A DNA stretch of 64,000 nucleotides from Topomyia yanbarensis. Its lineage: Eukaryota > Arthropoda > Insecta > Diptera > Culicidae. Positions 1 to 9,420 of the stretch are shown one piece after another. Made by a program: the position numbers and the translations under genes. The stretch spans positions 164,715,080-164,779,079 of the forward strand of contig NC_080670.1 of the NCBI RefSeq assembly GCF_030247195.1, written 5' to 3'. Under the pieces are notes generated by a model that did not search any database, was not told where the DNA came from, and was given only the letters and a program-made list of their open reading frames with translations. Numbering within the stretch: the first letter of the stretch is position 1; each line of letters starts with the position of its first letter.

Positions 1-770
1 CGGATATCTCAGCAGCGTAGTTCTTCCAATCAATGTTTCGTGTGAGGTCATATTGAACATTGATTGGTGCCGATGGTCTTGAACCAGTGGTGATTGCAAT
101 TACAATTGGTAGGTGGCCACTACCGTGGGGATTAGATATTACCTTCCACTTGCAATCTAACCGTAGTGATGTCGAGCATAAAGATATGTCCAGTGCACTT
201 GCTTGCACAGGTGGTCTAGGAATCCGTGTCATTTCCCCTGTGTTCAGAATTGAATTGAATATTGAAGTTGTCACAAAGGTCTTGATTTGTCGAAGATCGA
301 TTATCGTCGTACAGACAGCCCCACCCCGTACCGTTGCAGTTAAAGTCTCCAAGAAGCAGGCGGGGCGAGGGAAGGTGTTCAATCACGTTGGAGAATCTTC
401 GATATCCCATCATGACCCTAGGAGGAATGTAAATAGAAGCAATGCAAAGATCTTTGCCTTTGATTGTTGTTTGACAAGCGACAACTTCAATGCCTGGCGT
501 CGAAGGGAGGTTGATTCGATTGAAGGAGTAGCACTTTTTGATCGCTAAAAGTACCCCTCCATATGAGTCTTCTCGATCCAAGAGGATAATGTTAAAATCG
601 TGGAAGTTGAGGTTTATATTACAGGTTAGCCATGTTTCACATAGGGAAAATGCATCACAATGATTGTAATTTAGCAAGTGTTTTAATGAATCAATTTTAG
701 GGATAATACTTCTGCAGTTCCACTGTAAAACAGTGATCAAATCCGTGATTCCGTCTAATAAGTTAGCCAT
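1..770 (-). pseudogene. ORF2 endonuclease of the I-clade LINE
   Basis: ATG at 770 opens MANLLDGITDLITVLQWNCRSI, the N-terminal strand of an apurinic-like endonuclease. LCETWL, GGVLLAIKK, IYIPPR and LLGDFNCNGTGWG follow in the expected order. This frame stops at 216, but a different frame carries on to the window edge as RIPRPPVQASALDISLCS and LDCKWKVISNPHGSGHLPI, so there is a frameshift around 245. The catalytic SDH triad position reads SGH, a D-to-G change that should abolish nicking. The reverse transcriptase part is beyond position 1. Confidence 0.75.
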
Positions 771-1866
771 CGAAGGATACGATCGCTGCAAGGAGGGGCC
801 ATTGTTCAGTCAACTGTTCTAAAAATTTTCTTACAGTTGGTAGAATAGCAACCACCAAGCTTTTCAGAGGATCGGTAATGTTGAAAGCTGTGAATATCCA
901 GTCCACAATGTCAGAAAATTTAAGGAATCCCGTTTTGGGTTGAGTTTCTGACTTTAAAATGGGAGCACTTGGGATTTTTGGTGCCTCGGGGAGTGCTGGG
1001 AACTCCTGGTTGTATCTCAATTTCCTAAAACCAGGAGGTATTATCTTCGGATTTGTGGCAGCACTTCCAGTCGATGAATTATTTTTATTTTGTACCCTTG
1101 TTTGGGACAACCTAGGACCCTTGCGAGGAAGTTCAAGTTTGATTAGGTCTTTTGCTAGAGTTTCGGGTCGTTAGAGGCGTTATCGTCAGTTGGCAAGAGA
1201 GCGAATGGGTTTTCGGAGAAAAGTGGAACAGCTCTTTTAAGCATTTCTGCGTAAGAGCGTCTGGAGCGATCTTTGGCGGATCGCTTCAGTATATCCGCAA
1301 TCGGAACAATTCATGACCCGCGGTACAAACAGGCACACAGGTAGACGAGCTCCTCCCACTTCAACGTAGCTCGGAAGTGGAGATCCGGCGAAGGTTACGC
1401 GAAACAAGTCTGATGGATAGTAAGTCCCATCTTCGATGGACTTTGCCTGCAATTGCTTGCACTCCAAAATCTTAACTGATTGAAGGTTGGGGTCCTTAAA
1501 GCGGCCAACCACATCATTCATCAGATCATCGACAGTTAGACCCGCATCACTTACCACACCGTCGATCTCCACATCACGAGAAGGGATTGGCCTGTTTCAA
1601 GTCAGTAACGACTACGCACAGTTTATCTGACTGAACCTTTTTAATCTCGGTTACGGCCGAGTAACGTTTTGTCAGCTCCCGCGCAACAGTTATACTGTTT
1701 AACGGTTTACGGACCAGGGATCCATCCTAGTAAACCTTGACTTGCGGTGGCTGTGAGACATTGGGGGAAGTGGATCGTCCATAACATCATCTGTCTCCGA
1801 TTCAGATAGTTGTTCCACTTCTCCAAAAGATTCATTTTTGGAGGGGGATCCTTCTTCTTGATCCAT
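763..1866 (-). pseudogene. ORF1 remnant of the I-clade LINE
   Basis: A start codon at 1866 (MDQEEGSPSKNESFGEVEQ) begins an acidic N-terminus. The frame is then disrupted and resumes at 1572-1237 with an RRM-like segment (PSDLFRVTFAGSPLP, then LPVCLFVPRVMNCSDCGY, the start of a zinc knuckle). It resumes again at 1110-763 with a proline-rich tail carrying the motif EFPALP. This order (RNA-binding segment, Cys knuckle, proline-rich tail) is usual for ORF1 nucleic-acid-binding proteins of I and Jockey LINEs. The knuckle is damaged: only the first two cysteines are legible before the frame breaks. It lies directly upstream of the endonuclease ORF on the same strand. Confidence 0.65.
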
Positions 1867-2241
1867 TTTGTTGCGGGAGCAACACGCTCGACCGCACTAT
1901 TTAACTTAAATCAAAATAAAAAAAAAATCAAAAACAATAAAAAAGAAAAAAATCGATACGAAAAGTAAAAAACAAATCACTTCACCAGTTGGTTCCTGAT
2001 GAGCTGGTAGGTGAATTGATCCTTCGTTTCTTTTATCCGTCACCCGCGTGACCTTCACACAGTAGAGAGCTGGTATAGCTCGTCTAAACAAATCCGTCTT
2101 TCAGGCAAGAAAACTGTTTAGTAACGCACTACACTGCACTACATGACACAATTTAACGTTTATAATGTTTATAGTCCAGCCCTTGCTGGGATAAACACCT
2201 TCACCGATATCGCCTAACTCAAGTTACAACAAACAACGCGC

Positions 2242-2743
2242 GTGTGTAAACTGAAAGGGCGCTCGGTTACGAATGAAAGGGCCAATGTTGGAAACTACCG
2301 TGGTATAACTAGTCTATCTACAGCATCCAAGATATTTGAAATTGTTGTAAGCACTTTCGTACTCTCGCGCTCAAAATGTTACACTTCCTCCGATCAACAT
2401 AGGTTTATGCCCGGACGATATGTAAGCACAAATCTTCACATCAACTTGCCTCACGTAGATGGAAGAAAAGGCACAAATTGATCCAGTGTACACGGATTTA
2501 AAAGCTACATTCAATTAAATTGATTGTCGAAGGTTGCTTGGCTCTTGTGTTTCCTCTCAATTTGCGAACAAATCGCGAGTTCCTCAAGGTAGCAACTTGG
2601 GACCCCTAATGTTTGTATTATGCTTTAACGATGCTGCTTTGCTGGTTGGTGTGGGGTGCAAACTGGTTTACGCCATTCATTTGAAATTGTACCTCGTAGT
2701 ACTATCTGGATAATTTGTTAGCTGGTATTATAGAAAATGGCTA
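2242..2743 (+). pseudogene. CR1/Jockey LINE reverse transcriptase fragment, left part
   Basis: The frame from 2242 reads NVGNYRGITSLSTASKIFEI and SSDQHRFMPGRYVSTNLHI, RT finger motifs. After a frameshift come YTDLKA (near 2489) and VPQGSNLGPLMFVLCFNDAAL (near 2580). The polymerase box expected as YADD reads YAIH near 2672, so the active site is lost. The protein homology stops at 2743, where a SINE begins, and resumes at 8567. Upstream, the fragment abuts the 5' end of the I-clade element. The closest relative in the window is the element at 39745-43118. Confidence 0.75.
2736..2743 (+). repeat. Left target-site duplication of the SINE
   Basis: AATGGCTA here matches 8567-8574. The two copies bracket the SINE and its nested passengers inside the LINE RT fragment. 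Confidence 0.7.
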
Positions 2744-2832
2744 TTTTTTTATTTTGATTATTGAGGTTTAAACCATAGCGTTATTCGCCTCTTTTCGGGT
2801 TAGAGAAATCTCTTTTGGAAAAATCTTTTACC

Positions 2833-3102
2833 CAAGGTGTGAGTCGCTTAGCACAAATCGAATTGTGCTCACAAATAAACACGATGTGCCATGGTGTTCA
2901 GTAAAACAAAAGCAATGGTTGCTATGATTACTTAACTACACTTTGTTGACAGTTTTGGAGTTGTCAGAAGTGTGCCTCATCGTGCCACACATTGTGGTAA
3001 CAAGTGAAATGATCGTGTATTACTGTGAATCGTAATCTTATATCGTGTTATCGTAGGTGATACAGTGTGTATGGCACATTGTTCTAAGCGACTCACCCCT
3101 TG
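2833..3102. mobile_element. hAT-like MITE with 23-bp TIRs
   Basis: The terminal inverted repeats start CAAGGTGTGAGTCGCTTAG (left, 2833-2855) and, read on the other strand, CAAGGGGTGAGTCGCTTAG (right, 3080-3102). They differ at two positions over 23 bp. The flanks are CTTTTACC (2825-2832) and CTTTAACC (3103-3110), an 8-bp duplication with one mismatch, as made by hAT transposases. The 270-bp body has no coding potential. It sits inside SINE copy A. Confidence 0.8.
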
Positions 3103-3107
3103 CTTTA

Positions 3108-3120
3108 ACCCTATATGCGG
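3108..3120 (+). repeat. Left target-site duplication of the R1-clade LINE
   Basis: ACCCTATATGCGG here matches ACCCTATGTGCGG at 8484-8496 at 12 of 13 positions. It fixes both ends of the LINE. Confidence 0.75.
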
Positions 3121-3470
3121 TAACTCCGCTAGCGAATGACGGATCCCAATAGTAGCATGTCTGTAATAACATACGTACATGGAACTATTGAGAACCAGAG
3201 CTACAGGTCCAAAGCCCTGGTAAAGGAGGATGGTTGTGATGATCCGGGCCGAGATCACCACGTAAAGCAAGGTAGGGCATAACCCCAATTCCAAGGCGTG
3301 AAGCGACCCGTGCCGAGGGATGAGTGATCGAGGGGGTGAAAAAGATGCTCGATCGTTAACGGAGCCTGTGGGGTACCTGGGCAACCCCCACAGTAAGCGT
3401 CCCTTACCACGCTAATGCGGAGCTCTGGCGTGGCGGACATATATTTCTCGCGCTACTCGTGGGACTATAC

Positions 3471-4943
3471 ATGGAGGCAAATAAAAATAAAAACAAACAG
3501 ACGGAGGTGCCAAACCCCTTCGCAAGAGGTGGTTTGGCGAGGTCTCCCCCCCGTGGGGAGAGTAGTGGAGCGATGAGTGCTGCACCCGAAAGCACCAGTG
3601 ACCCCCCAGCAGCGGTAGGCAATACCCCTACCAATGCATCGGAGGGGCCAATAGCTGCGATGCGCAAAGTAGCGAAGCAACTCGATTCTATAATCGACTT
3701 CGCTAGCGCAAAGCAGAACATAGCCAAGGAGTTGAAGTTGAGCCTTCTGGAGCTCCGGAAAGCTGTTCGTGTCGCAAGACAGGAACAGCAGGCATATGTT
3801 GAGAGGGTGGAATGTCGGGAGAGGCCCGACAGAGAAACCCAGACAGTGGCCTCCAATAGGGAGGAAAGAGAGAAGGTCAATAGAGGTTCACAGACAGTGG
3901 CCTTTACCTTCTACGGAGCAGCCACGTCGATCGGAGCGGCGACCGAGTTCCCCTCGAAGGGAAAAGGAAAGGGCAATCGCAAGACGGCATCGAATGCGAA
4001 GCGCCCTAGGAAGTCGCCAGGAGAGGGTGCCAAAACCGACACCACTCGGCGTGCAACCTTCAAGGTCAAACGCCGCCTGGGTGAGGTAAGCGAGGGCGAG
4101 AGTGACCTCGCTGTGGAGAGCGATGGTACCAGCAACCCGACACGACCGGGGCAGGGGGGCTCAAACCCCTGGACGCTGGTTACCAAGAAAAAGCCGGCAC
4201 CGAAACCGGAGGTACCGCGGCCTGCGAGGAAGGCCAAGGACAGAGGCGAAGCCTTGTGGTTAAAAACCGACAAGGACAAATACGCCGATGTCCTTAAATC
4301 GATGAAGGCGGCCGAAAGTCTCTCGGCCCTTGGGCAGGATGTGCGTAGCGTAAGACGCACCAATACGGGAGAGATGCTCCTGGTGCTGAAGCGAGGCGCA
4401 CAATCAAGTGCAGTATATAAGGCCTTGGCCCAAGAGGTCCTTGGTGAGGGCGCCCAAATCAGGTCGCTAGGTGCGGAAACAACTCTCCAGTGCAAGCACT
4501 TGGACGAGTTCGCGACCGCAGAAGACGTCGTCGCAGCCGTCAAGGAGCAATGCGGCGTCACAATCGAGCGGGCCTCTGTGCGATTGAGGGACGGACCCTC
4601 TGGCACCCAAGTAGCCTACCTCAGGCTACTGAATGCGGATGCCAAAAAGGTAACCGAGAAAGGGAAGCTGAAGATCGGCTGGTCGGTATGCCCTATTAGT
4701 ATACCCCAGCCGCCTTCAGTGGACAGGTGCTATCGGTGCCTAGAATCCGGCCATAAAGCTTACGAATGCAAAGGCATAGACAGGAGCAAGCTATGTCGTC
4801 GATGCGGCGAGGAGGGGCATAAAGAGCGGGGGTGCACTAAGGCATATAAGTGCCTTATCTGCACCGCTAAGAAGCAAGCCCATAAACATGCTATGGGCGG
4901 ACCTTCGTGTCCCTTCGGCGAGTTAAATAAGAAGAAGCCGTGA
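3471..4943 (+). CDS. R1-clade LINE ORF1 protein (gag-like, CCHC zinc knuckles)
   Basis: This is the nucleic-acid-binding ORF1 product, which coats the element RNA. The first ATG in frame is at 3471 (MEANKNKNKQTEVPNPFARG), giving 490 aa. The reading frame runs back to a GTG at 3459, but ATG is the sensible start. The N-terminal half is basic and low complexity with a short Arg/Glu-rich helical stretch (about residues 75-135). The middle (about 260-420) is the RRM-like domain. The C-terminus has zinc knuckles: CYRCLESGHKAYEC, CRRCGEEGHKERGC and a third Cys/His cluster ending at CPFG. The frame is uninterrupted. The stop codon overlaps the start of the ORF2 frame. Confidence 0.85.
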   Translation: MEANKNKNKQTEVPNPFARGGLARSPPRGESSGAMSAAPESTSDPPAAVGNTPTNASEGPIAAMRKVAKQLDSIIDFASAKQNIAKELKLSLLELRKAVRVARQEQQAYVERVECRERPDRETQTVASNREEREKVNRGSQTVAFTFYGAATSIGAATEFPSKGKGKGNRKTASNAKRPRKSPGEGAKTDTTRRATFKVKRRLGEVSEGESDLAVESDGTSNPTRPGQGGSNPWTLVTKKKPAPKPEVPRPARKAKDRGEALWLKTDKDKYADVLKSMKAAESLSALGQDVRSVRRTNTGEMLLVLKRGAQSSAVYKALAQEVLGEGAQIRSLGAETTLQCKHLDEFATAEDVVAAVKEQCGVTIERASVRLRDGPSGTQVAYLRLLNADAKKVTEKGKLKIGWSVCPISIPQPPSVDRCYRCLESGHKAYECKGIDRSKLCRRCGEEGHKERGCTKAYKCLICTAKKQAHKHAMGGPSCPFGELNKKKP

Positions 4944-7534
4944 GAGTCACACAGCTAAATCTTAACCATTGTGCAGCAGCCCAACAGCTGCTGTGGCAGT
5001 CGGTCTCGGAGTCGAGGACAGATGTCGCCCTCTTATCAGACCCGTACAGCATCCCTGCCGGCAACGGCAATTGGGTGTCGGACGGGTCTGGAATGGTGGC
5101 AATCTGTACAACGGGAAGGTTCCCGGTTCAAGAGGTAATACACCCCTCCGCCGAGGGTGTGGCGATTGCCAAGATCAATGGTGTGTTCTATTGCAGCTGC
5201 TACGCCCCACCAAGGTGGCCAATAGAACAGTTCTACCAGATGATCGACAGGCTCTCGTCGGACCTCGTGGGCCGGAAACCGGTAGTAATAGCGGGAGACT
5301 TCAACGCTTGGGCAGTGGAGTGGGGCAGCCGCTGTACAAATAGCAGGGGTCAAGCGCTAATGGAAGCGTTTGCGAAATACTGGTGGAGTGCCGAGATTGC
5401 AGCTCTACGGTCAGCCTGTCTCAGAGCTAGACGTAGGATGCAAAGAGCTCGCACCGAGGATGCAAGAGAGAACCGCCGTGAAGTGTTTCGAGCTGCGAAA
5501 TTAGCCCTTAACAAGGCTATTAAAAGCAGCAAGAGAGCGTGTTTCGACAACCTGTGTGAGAGTGCCAACGCGAATCCGTGGGGTGACGCCTACCGGATTG
5601 TGATGGCCAAGACCAAAGGGGGCTCCTCACCCCCAGAACGGTCTCCGGACCGGTTGGCAACGATTATCGAAGTACTCTTCCCGTCTTGAGCCACAAGCCC
5701 CTGGCCACCTGCACTACGAGACAGTGCGGGCACGGTCGAAATGGTGGCTCCAGTGACGAATGAAGAACTACTCGCAGTGGCTAAATCCCTAGCAATGAAC
5801 AAAGCTCCAGGGCCGGATGGAGTTCCAAACAACGCTCTCAAGGCAGCGATCATAGCGAACCCGAACATGTTCAGGCTAGCTATGCAGAGATGCCTTGACG
5901 AGTGCCGTTTCCCCGATAGATGGAAAAGGCAGAAACTGGTGCTGTTGCCGAAGCCCGGGAAGCCGCCAGGCGACCCATCGGCGTACAGACCAATCTGTCT
6001 GATAGACACGACTGGCAAACTGCTTGAGAGGATCATCCTCAACAGGCTCACCCCGTACGCGGAAGGTACGGACGGTCTGTCAAGCAACCAGTTTGGCTTT
6101 CGAAAGGGTAAGTCCACAGTGGACGCTCTCAACTCAGTGATAAATACTGCCGAGATAGCGATCCAACGAAAAAGGCGAGTTATTCGATACTGTGCGTTAG
6201 TGACACTTGACGTGAAGAACGCATTCAACAGCGCAAGCTGGGATGCCATCGCGCTCTCGTTACACCGGCTTAGCCTACCGGTGGGTCTGTACCGGATCCT
6301 GGAAAATTACTTCCAAAACCGCGTACTGATATACGAGACCGATGCCGGTCAGAAAAGGGTTCCGATTACCGCCGGAGTCCCGCAGGGCTCGATCCTAGGC
6401 CCGGTGCTATGGAACCTCATGTATGACGGGGTTCTGAGACTGAAGTTCCCTCCTGGGGTCAAGATCGTCGGCTTTGCCGACGACGTAACCTTGGAGGTCT
6501 ACGGGGAGTCAATTCCTGAGGTAGAACTAACCGCAGAACACGCGATTAGCACGGTGGAGGAATGGATGAGCGCGAGAGGCCTGGAGCTCGCTCATCATAA
6601 GACGGAGGTAGTTATCGTCAACAACCGCAAGTCGGCACAACATGCAGTTATCCATGTGGGAGAAGTCGCGATCACTTCACAGCGAAGTCTGAAGTCTCTC
6701 GGAGTCATTATAGACGACAAGCTGACCTTCGGCAGCCATGTCGACTATACGTGCAAGAGAGCGTCGACTGCTGTTGCGGCACTATCGAGAATGATGTCCA
6801 ACAGCTCAAAGGTGTGCGCCAGTAGACGTAGGTTACTGGCAGGCGTTGCCGTATCTATCCTCAGGTACGGCGGCCCGTCATGGTCAAGAGCACTGAGGGT
6901 AACCAGTTACCTACAGAAACTGGAGAGCACCTACCGCGTGATGTGCCTCAGAGTGATATCTGCCTACCGCACGGTATCACACGATGCATCCTGCGTGATA
7001 GCGAGCATGATGCCAGTCGGGCTGGTCATTCGGGAAGATGAGGAGTGCTTTGAGCTACGTGGAAATAGGGGAGCCCGCGAGCGCACCAGGGTGACCTCGG
7101 TCGCCAGATGGCAGCGTGAGTGGGACAACTCCTCGAAAGGTAGGTGGACCCACCGGCTGATACCTAGCATATCGAGCTGGTTGGGAAGACCCCATGGGGA
7201 AGTTCACTTCCACCTGACACAATTCCTGTCAGGCCATGGCTGTTTCCGTCAGTACCTCCACAGGTTCGGACACGCGGAGGTCCCAGTCTGCCCGGACTGC
7301 CCAGGTGTAGATGAAACTGCCGAGCACATACTGTTCGTATGTCATCGGTTCGACGTCGAAAGAAGAGCAATGCTTGACGTCTGTGGCTGGGACACAACCC
7401 CGGATACCCTTATTCAGCGGATGTGTCAAACGGTGGAGAAGTGGAACGCAGTCTCGGCTGCTACCATCCAGATTGCCAGTAGGCTACAGGTAATCTGGCG
7501 AACCGAGCAACAGACGGCGGGCACGGCTAACTAG
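4940..7534 (+). pseudogene. R1-clade LINE ORF2: endonuclease and reverse transcriptase, one stop and an internal deletion
   Basis: ORF2 is open from 4931 and has no ATG at its head: the first residue of the endonuclease is at a GTG (4940) that overlaps the ORF1 stop in the -1 frame. The endonuclease has VTQLNLNHC, CYAPPRW and VIAGDFNAWAVEWG. Right after GQALMEAFAK (about 5375) it jumps to WWSAEIAALRSACLRARRRM, so the end of the endonuclease, including the SDH box, is deleted. A single in-frame TGA lies at 5687-5689, and the same frame continues. The RT is intact from 5741: KAPGPDGVPN, FGFRKGKSTVDAL, LDVKNAFNSA, GVPQGSILGP and the catalytic FADD in VGFADDVTLEVYG. The C-terminus has the Cys/His motif CPDCPGVDETAEHILFVCH. 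No RNase H is recognisable. Confidence 0.85.
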
Positions 7535-8452
7535 TGATTGGTTAGTTGGAGCGAAAAAGGCCAAGCGCAAAATAAGAGAGTGAATGGTCTGTTCATGCCG
7601 AGGTAGGTTGGCGCAGCGAATGGCAACCGCGTAAGGGGTAAACCCAGCCACCCCGAAGCAAGACAGAAGAGTGAGTGTATAGGCGTATAAGTGGACTGCC
7701 TCATGCCAAGACGGGAGGGTCGTAGCGTAGTATGTTGGAACTAAGCTATCGATGCCTCATGGCGTGGCAGAGGAGTGAAAGGGTGAGCATCCAAGTCAGT
7801 CTCACACTGCATGTTAAGGGTGAGCATAAAAGTCAGCCTCACAGGTTGGTAGAGGCTAGCACAAAAGTCAGCCTAGCAAGGAATGAAAAAGGTGAGCACA
7901 AAAGTCAGCCTCGCATGGTATGTCAGAAGTGGGGCCTAAGAAAAATGTCCCACATGGGATGCCAGAGGGAGTGACAAAGGTACAATAGAGTGGCACGTTT
8001 GAGAGTGAATCAGGTGATAGGGTGAGCACCCAAGTCAGCCTCACATGGATGGGTAGGGCGAGCACAAAAGTAAGCCTAGCAAGGAATGAGTAAGGTGAGC
8101 ACACAAGTCAGCCTCGCATGGAACGTAAAAGGTGAGCACAAAAGTCAGCCTCATGTGGGAGTGTTTGAGAGTGAATCAAAGTGTGATTGAGAGAGCACCC
8201 AAGTAAGCCTCATACAGGATGTATGATCGCGTGAGTGAGAGTGAATGAGTACAATTAGTACAGCCATCCCCCCAGAAGTAATACCGAGAGGTAGTTCCTG
8301 GGAGGAATGATGGCGGAGCCCAATGGAGTTTAGTCGGTATTAATGGCTGGTCACCATTCGAGTCCGACACGCCCCCAGTGCACCCCGTGTGGTAGATTGG
8401 ACGCTACCGTTAGCACGTGTACTGGGCTAGGACATAAAGGTCTTCTCCATTG
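7535..8452 (+). repeat. 3' leader of the R1-clade LINE with degenerate minisatellite
   Basis: This noncoding stretch follows the ORF2 stop. About nine diverged copies of a roughly 27-bp unit, typified by GTGAGCACAAAAGTCAGCCT, begin near 7792, 7820, 7857, 7892, 8021, 8049, 8094, 8130 and 8192, at uneven spacing. A unique segment then leads to the poly(A) tail. Such repeats may lie within the RNA region recognised by the element's own RT, but that is inference. Confidence 0.75.
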
Positions 8453-8483
8453 TAAAAAAAAATTAAAAAAAAAAAAAAAAAAA
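8453..8483 (+). other. Poly(A) tail of the R1-clade LINE
   Basis: A run of A broken only by TT marks the 3' end of the reverse-transcribed RNA. It abuts the right target-site duplication at 8484. Confidence 0.85.
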
Positions 8484-8566
8484 ACCCTATGTGCGGGGTT
8501 GGGAATCGAACCCAGGTGAGCTGCATACAAGGCAATCGATTTACCAACTACGCCATACCCGTCCCC

Positions 8567-9177
8567 AATGGCTAATTATTAGCATTATAAAATGCCAAGT
8601 TATAGCTTTCCACCGCATGTTCAGTCCGATACGTTACGACTACCAAGTCGATGGACAAAGACCCACTAGAGTTAGTTGCGTCTGTGACCTCGGCGTTTTG
8701 TTGGATACGAAGCTAACATTCAATCAGCATCGCTCATTTAATTTAGACAGCCATCCTACAACTCAGTTTCATTTGTAAAATCGGCCGGGATTTCAAGGAT
8801 CCGTGCAATAGTCCAACTAGCGAAAATCCAGTTAAAAAATGAGCAACCAGTGAATCACGACTGTATTTGAAAATGCTTCCTTGATTTGGAGTCCTCATCA
8901 GCTTACATGGATTGAACGGGTGCAGAAAAGAGTTGCCCGACTCGCACTACGAGGCCTTCCATGGCGGAATCCTCTATACCTTTCACCGTATTCTGCTCGA
9001 TGTTGCTTGATCGGTCACGACGACACACTGGAACAACGCAGAAAGCTAGTATTTGTAGCACAGCTACTCAACAGTGAAATTGACTTCCCGAAGATCAACA
9101 GTGAAATTGACTACCCGAATAGCTCCTGCTATTCATTAAGACTATTTTTGTCGCATAAATTAAAATCAGTATGACCG
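8567..9177 (+). pseudogene. CR1/Jockey LINE reverse transcriptase fragment, right part
   Basis: The RT homology that stops at 2743 continues here: KCQVIAFHR (near 8591), VCDLGVLLDTKLTFNQH (near 8680), then after small frameshifts WIERVQKRVARLALRGLPWR (near 8910) and RRKLVFVAQLLNSEIDFP. A 27-bp duplication shows as SEIDFPKIN followed by SEIDYPN. It ends at a stop at 9172-9174. The matching segment in the element at 42206-42712 has the same order (RDLGVQLDSKLTF, RYALKTLPWRNPI). Non-functional. Confidence 0.75.
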
Positions 9178-9307
9178 TTTCAGAAACATTTTGAAGAATA
9201 GTTCTGAGGTTTCAAAGCGGGGGTTTCATTTCAAAATTTTCTGCTCGAATAGATTCACAATATGCATATAACTGCCGTTGTATTTAACAAAATAACTACA
9301 TTTCCAT

Positions 9308-9420
9308 ACCAGTGGAAGGGAAGTAAAGCCGTTGGGCCCGGTCCATGTGTTGATGGGCCGATATCTAGGGTCCAGATGGTAGAGTTATCTCTCTGGCGTC
9401 GTTGATAGATCTATCTAGAT
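9308..9420 (+). mobile_element. SINE family 2, 3' fragment (copy D)
   Basis: The stretch starting GGAAGGGAAGTAAAGCCGTT and passing through GGGCCGATATCTAGGGTCCA to CTCTCTGGCGTCG matches 14755-14866 (same strand) and 46345-46450 (opposite strand). The last of these belongs to a full tRNA-headed SINE, so this is a headless piece of the same family. It resembles the Feilai-type SINEs of aedine mosquitoes, by memory only. Confidence 0.65.

Larger units (their letters stand above)
1..2230 (-). mobile_element. I-clade LINE, broken, truncated by window edge
   Basis: Read on the minus strand this is the 5' part of a non-LTR retrotransposon. An A/T-rich leader (about 2230-1870) is followed by ORF1 remnants (1866-763) and then the endonuclease part of ORF2 (770 down to 1). 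The endonuclease segment keeps the I-clade pattern, ending in a stretch that reads LDCKWKVISNPHGSGHLPI just past a frameshift near position 245. The reverse transcriptase would lie outside the window. Several stops and frameshifts make it inactive. The clade call rests on my reading of the endonuclease and could be refined within the I superfamily. Confidence 0.75.
3121..8483 (+). mobile_element. R1-clade non-LTR retrotransposon, near full length
   Basis: The element is about 5.36 kb: a 5' leader (3121-3470), ORF1 with zinc knuckles (3471-4943), ORF2 with endonuclease, reverse transcriptase and C-terminal Cys region (4940-7534), a 3' leader rich in a degenerate minisatellite, and a poly(A) tail ending at 8483. 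It is flanked by a 13-bp target-site duplication with one mismatch, ACCCTATATGCGG (3108-3120) and ACCCTATGTGCGG (8484-8496), inside a SINE. It is therefore a whole insertion, not 5'-truncated. ORF2 has an in-frame stop and an internal deletion, so this copy is not autonomous. R1 clade is assigned from the ORF layout and RT motifs. The family name within the clade is not certain. Confidence 0.85.
2744..8566 (-). mobile_element. tRNA-derived SINE (family 1, copy A), split by nested elements
   Basis: The SINE is on the minus strand. Its tRNA-like head is at 8484-8566 and its tail (T-run on the plus strand, then a body resembling 22681-22760 and 63497-63545) is at 2744-2832. Reading the minus strand, the head carries an A-box-like GGCGTAGTTGG and a B-box GGTTCGATTCC, the internal pol III promoter of tRNA genes. 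It is split by a hAT-like MITE (2833-3102) and an R1-clade LINE (3121-8483). The AATGGCTA duplications at 2736 and 8567 mark its own insertion into the LINE RT fragment. Confidence 0.75.

Noticed and set aside
60..548. A 162-codon open frame on the plus strand
   Set aside because: Antisense of the I-clade endonuclease.
3911..4606. A 231-codon open frame on the minus strand
   Set aside because: Antisense shadow of the R1-clade ORF1, which has clear zinc knuckles on the plus strand.
8484..8566. A possible tRNA gene on the minus strand (GGTTCGATTCC, GGCGTAGTTGG)
   Set aside because: The acceptor and anticodon stems do not pair, the sequence continues into a SINE body, and partial copies at 22.7 and 63.5 kb share it. 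It is the head of a tRNA-derived SINE.
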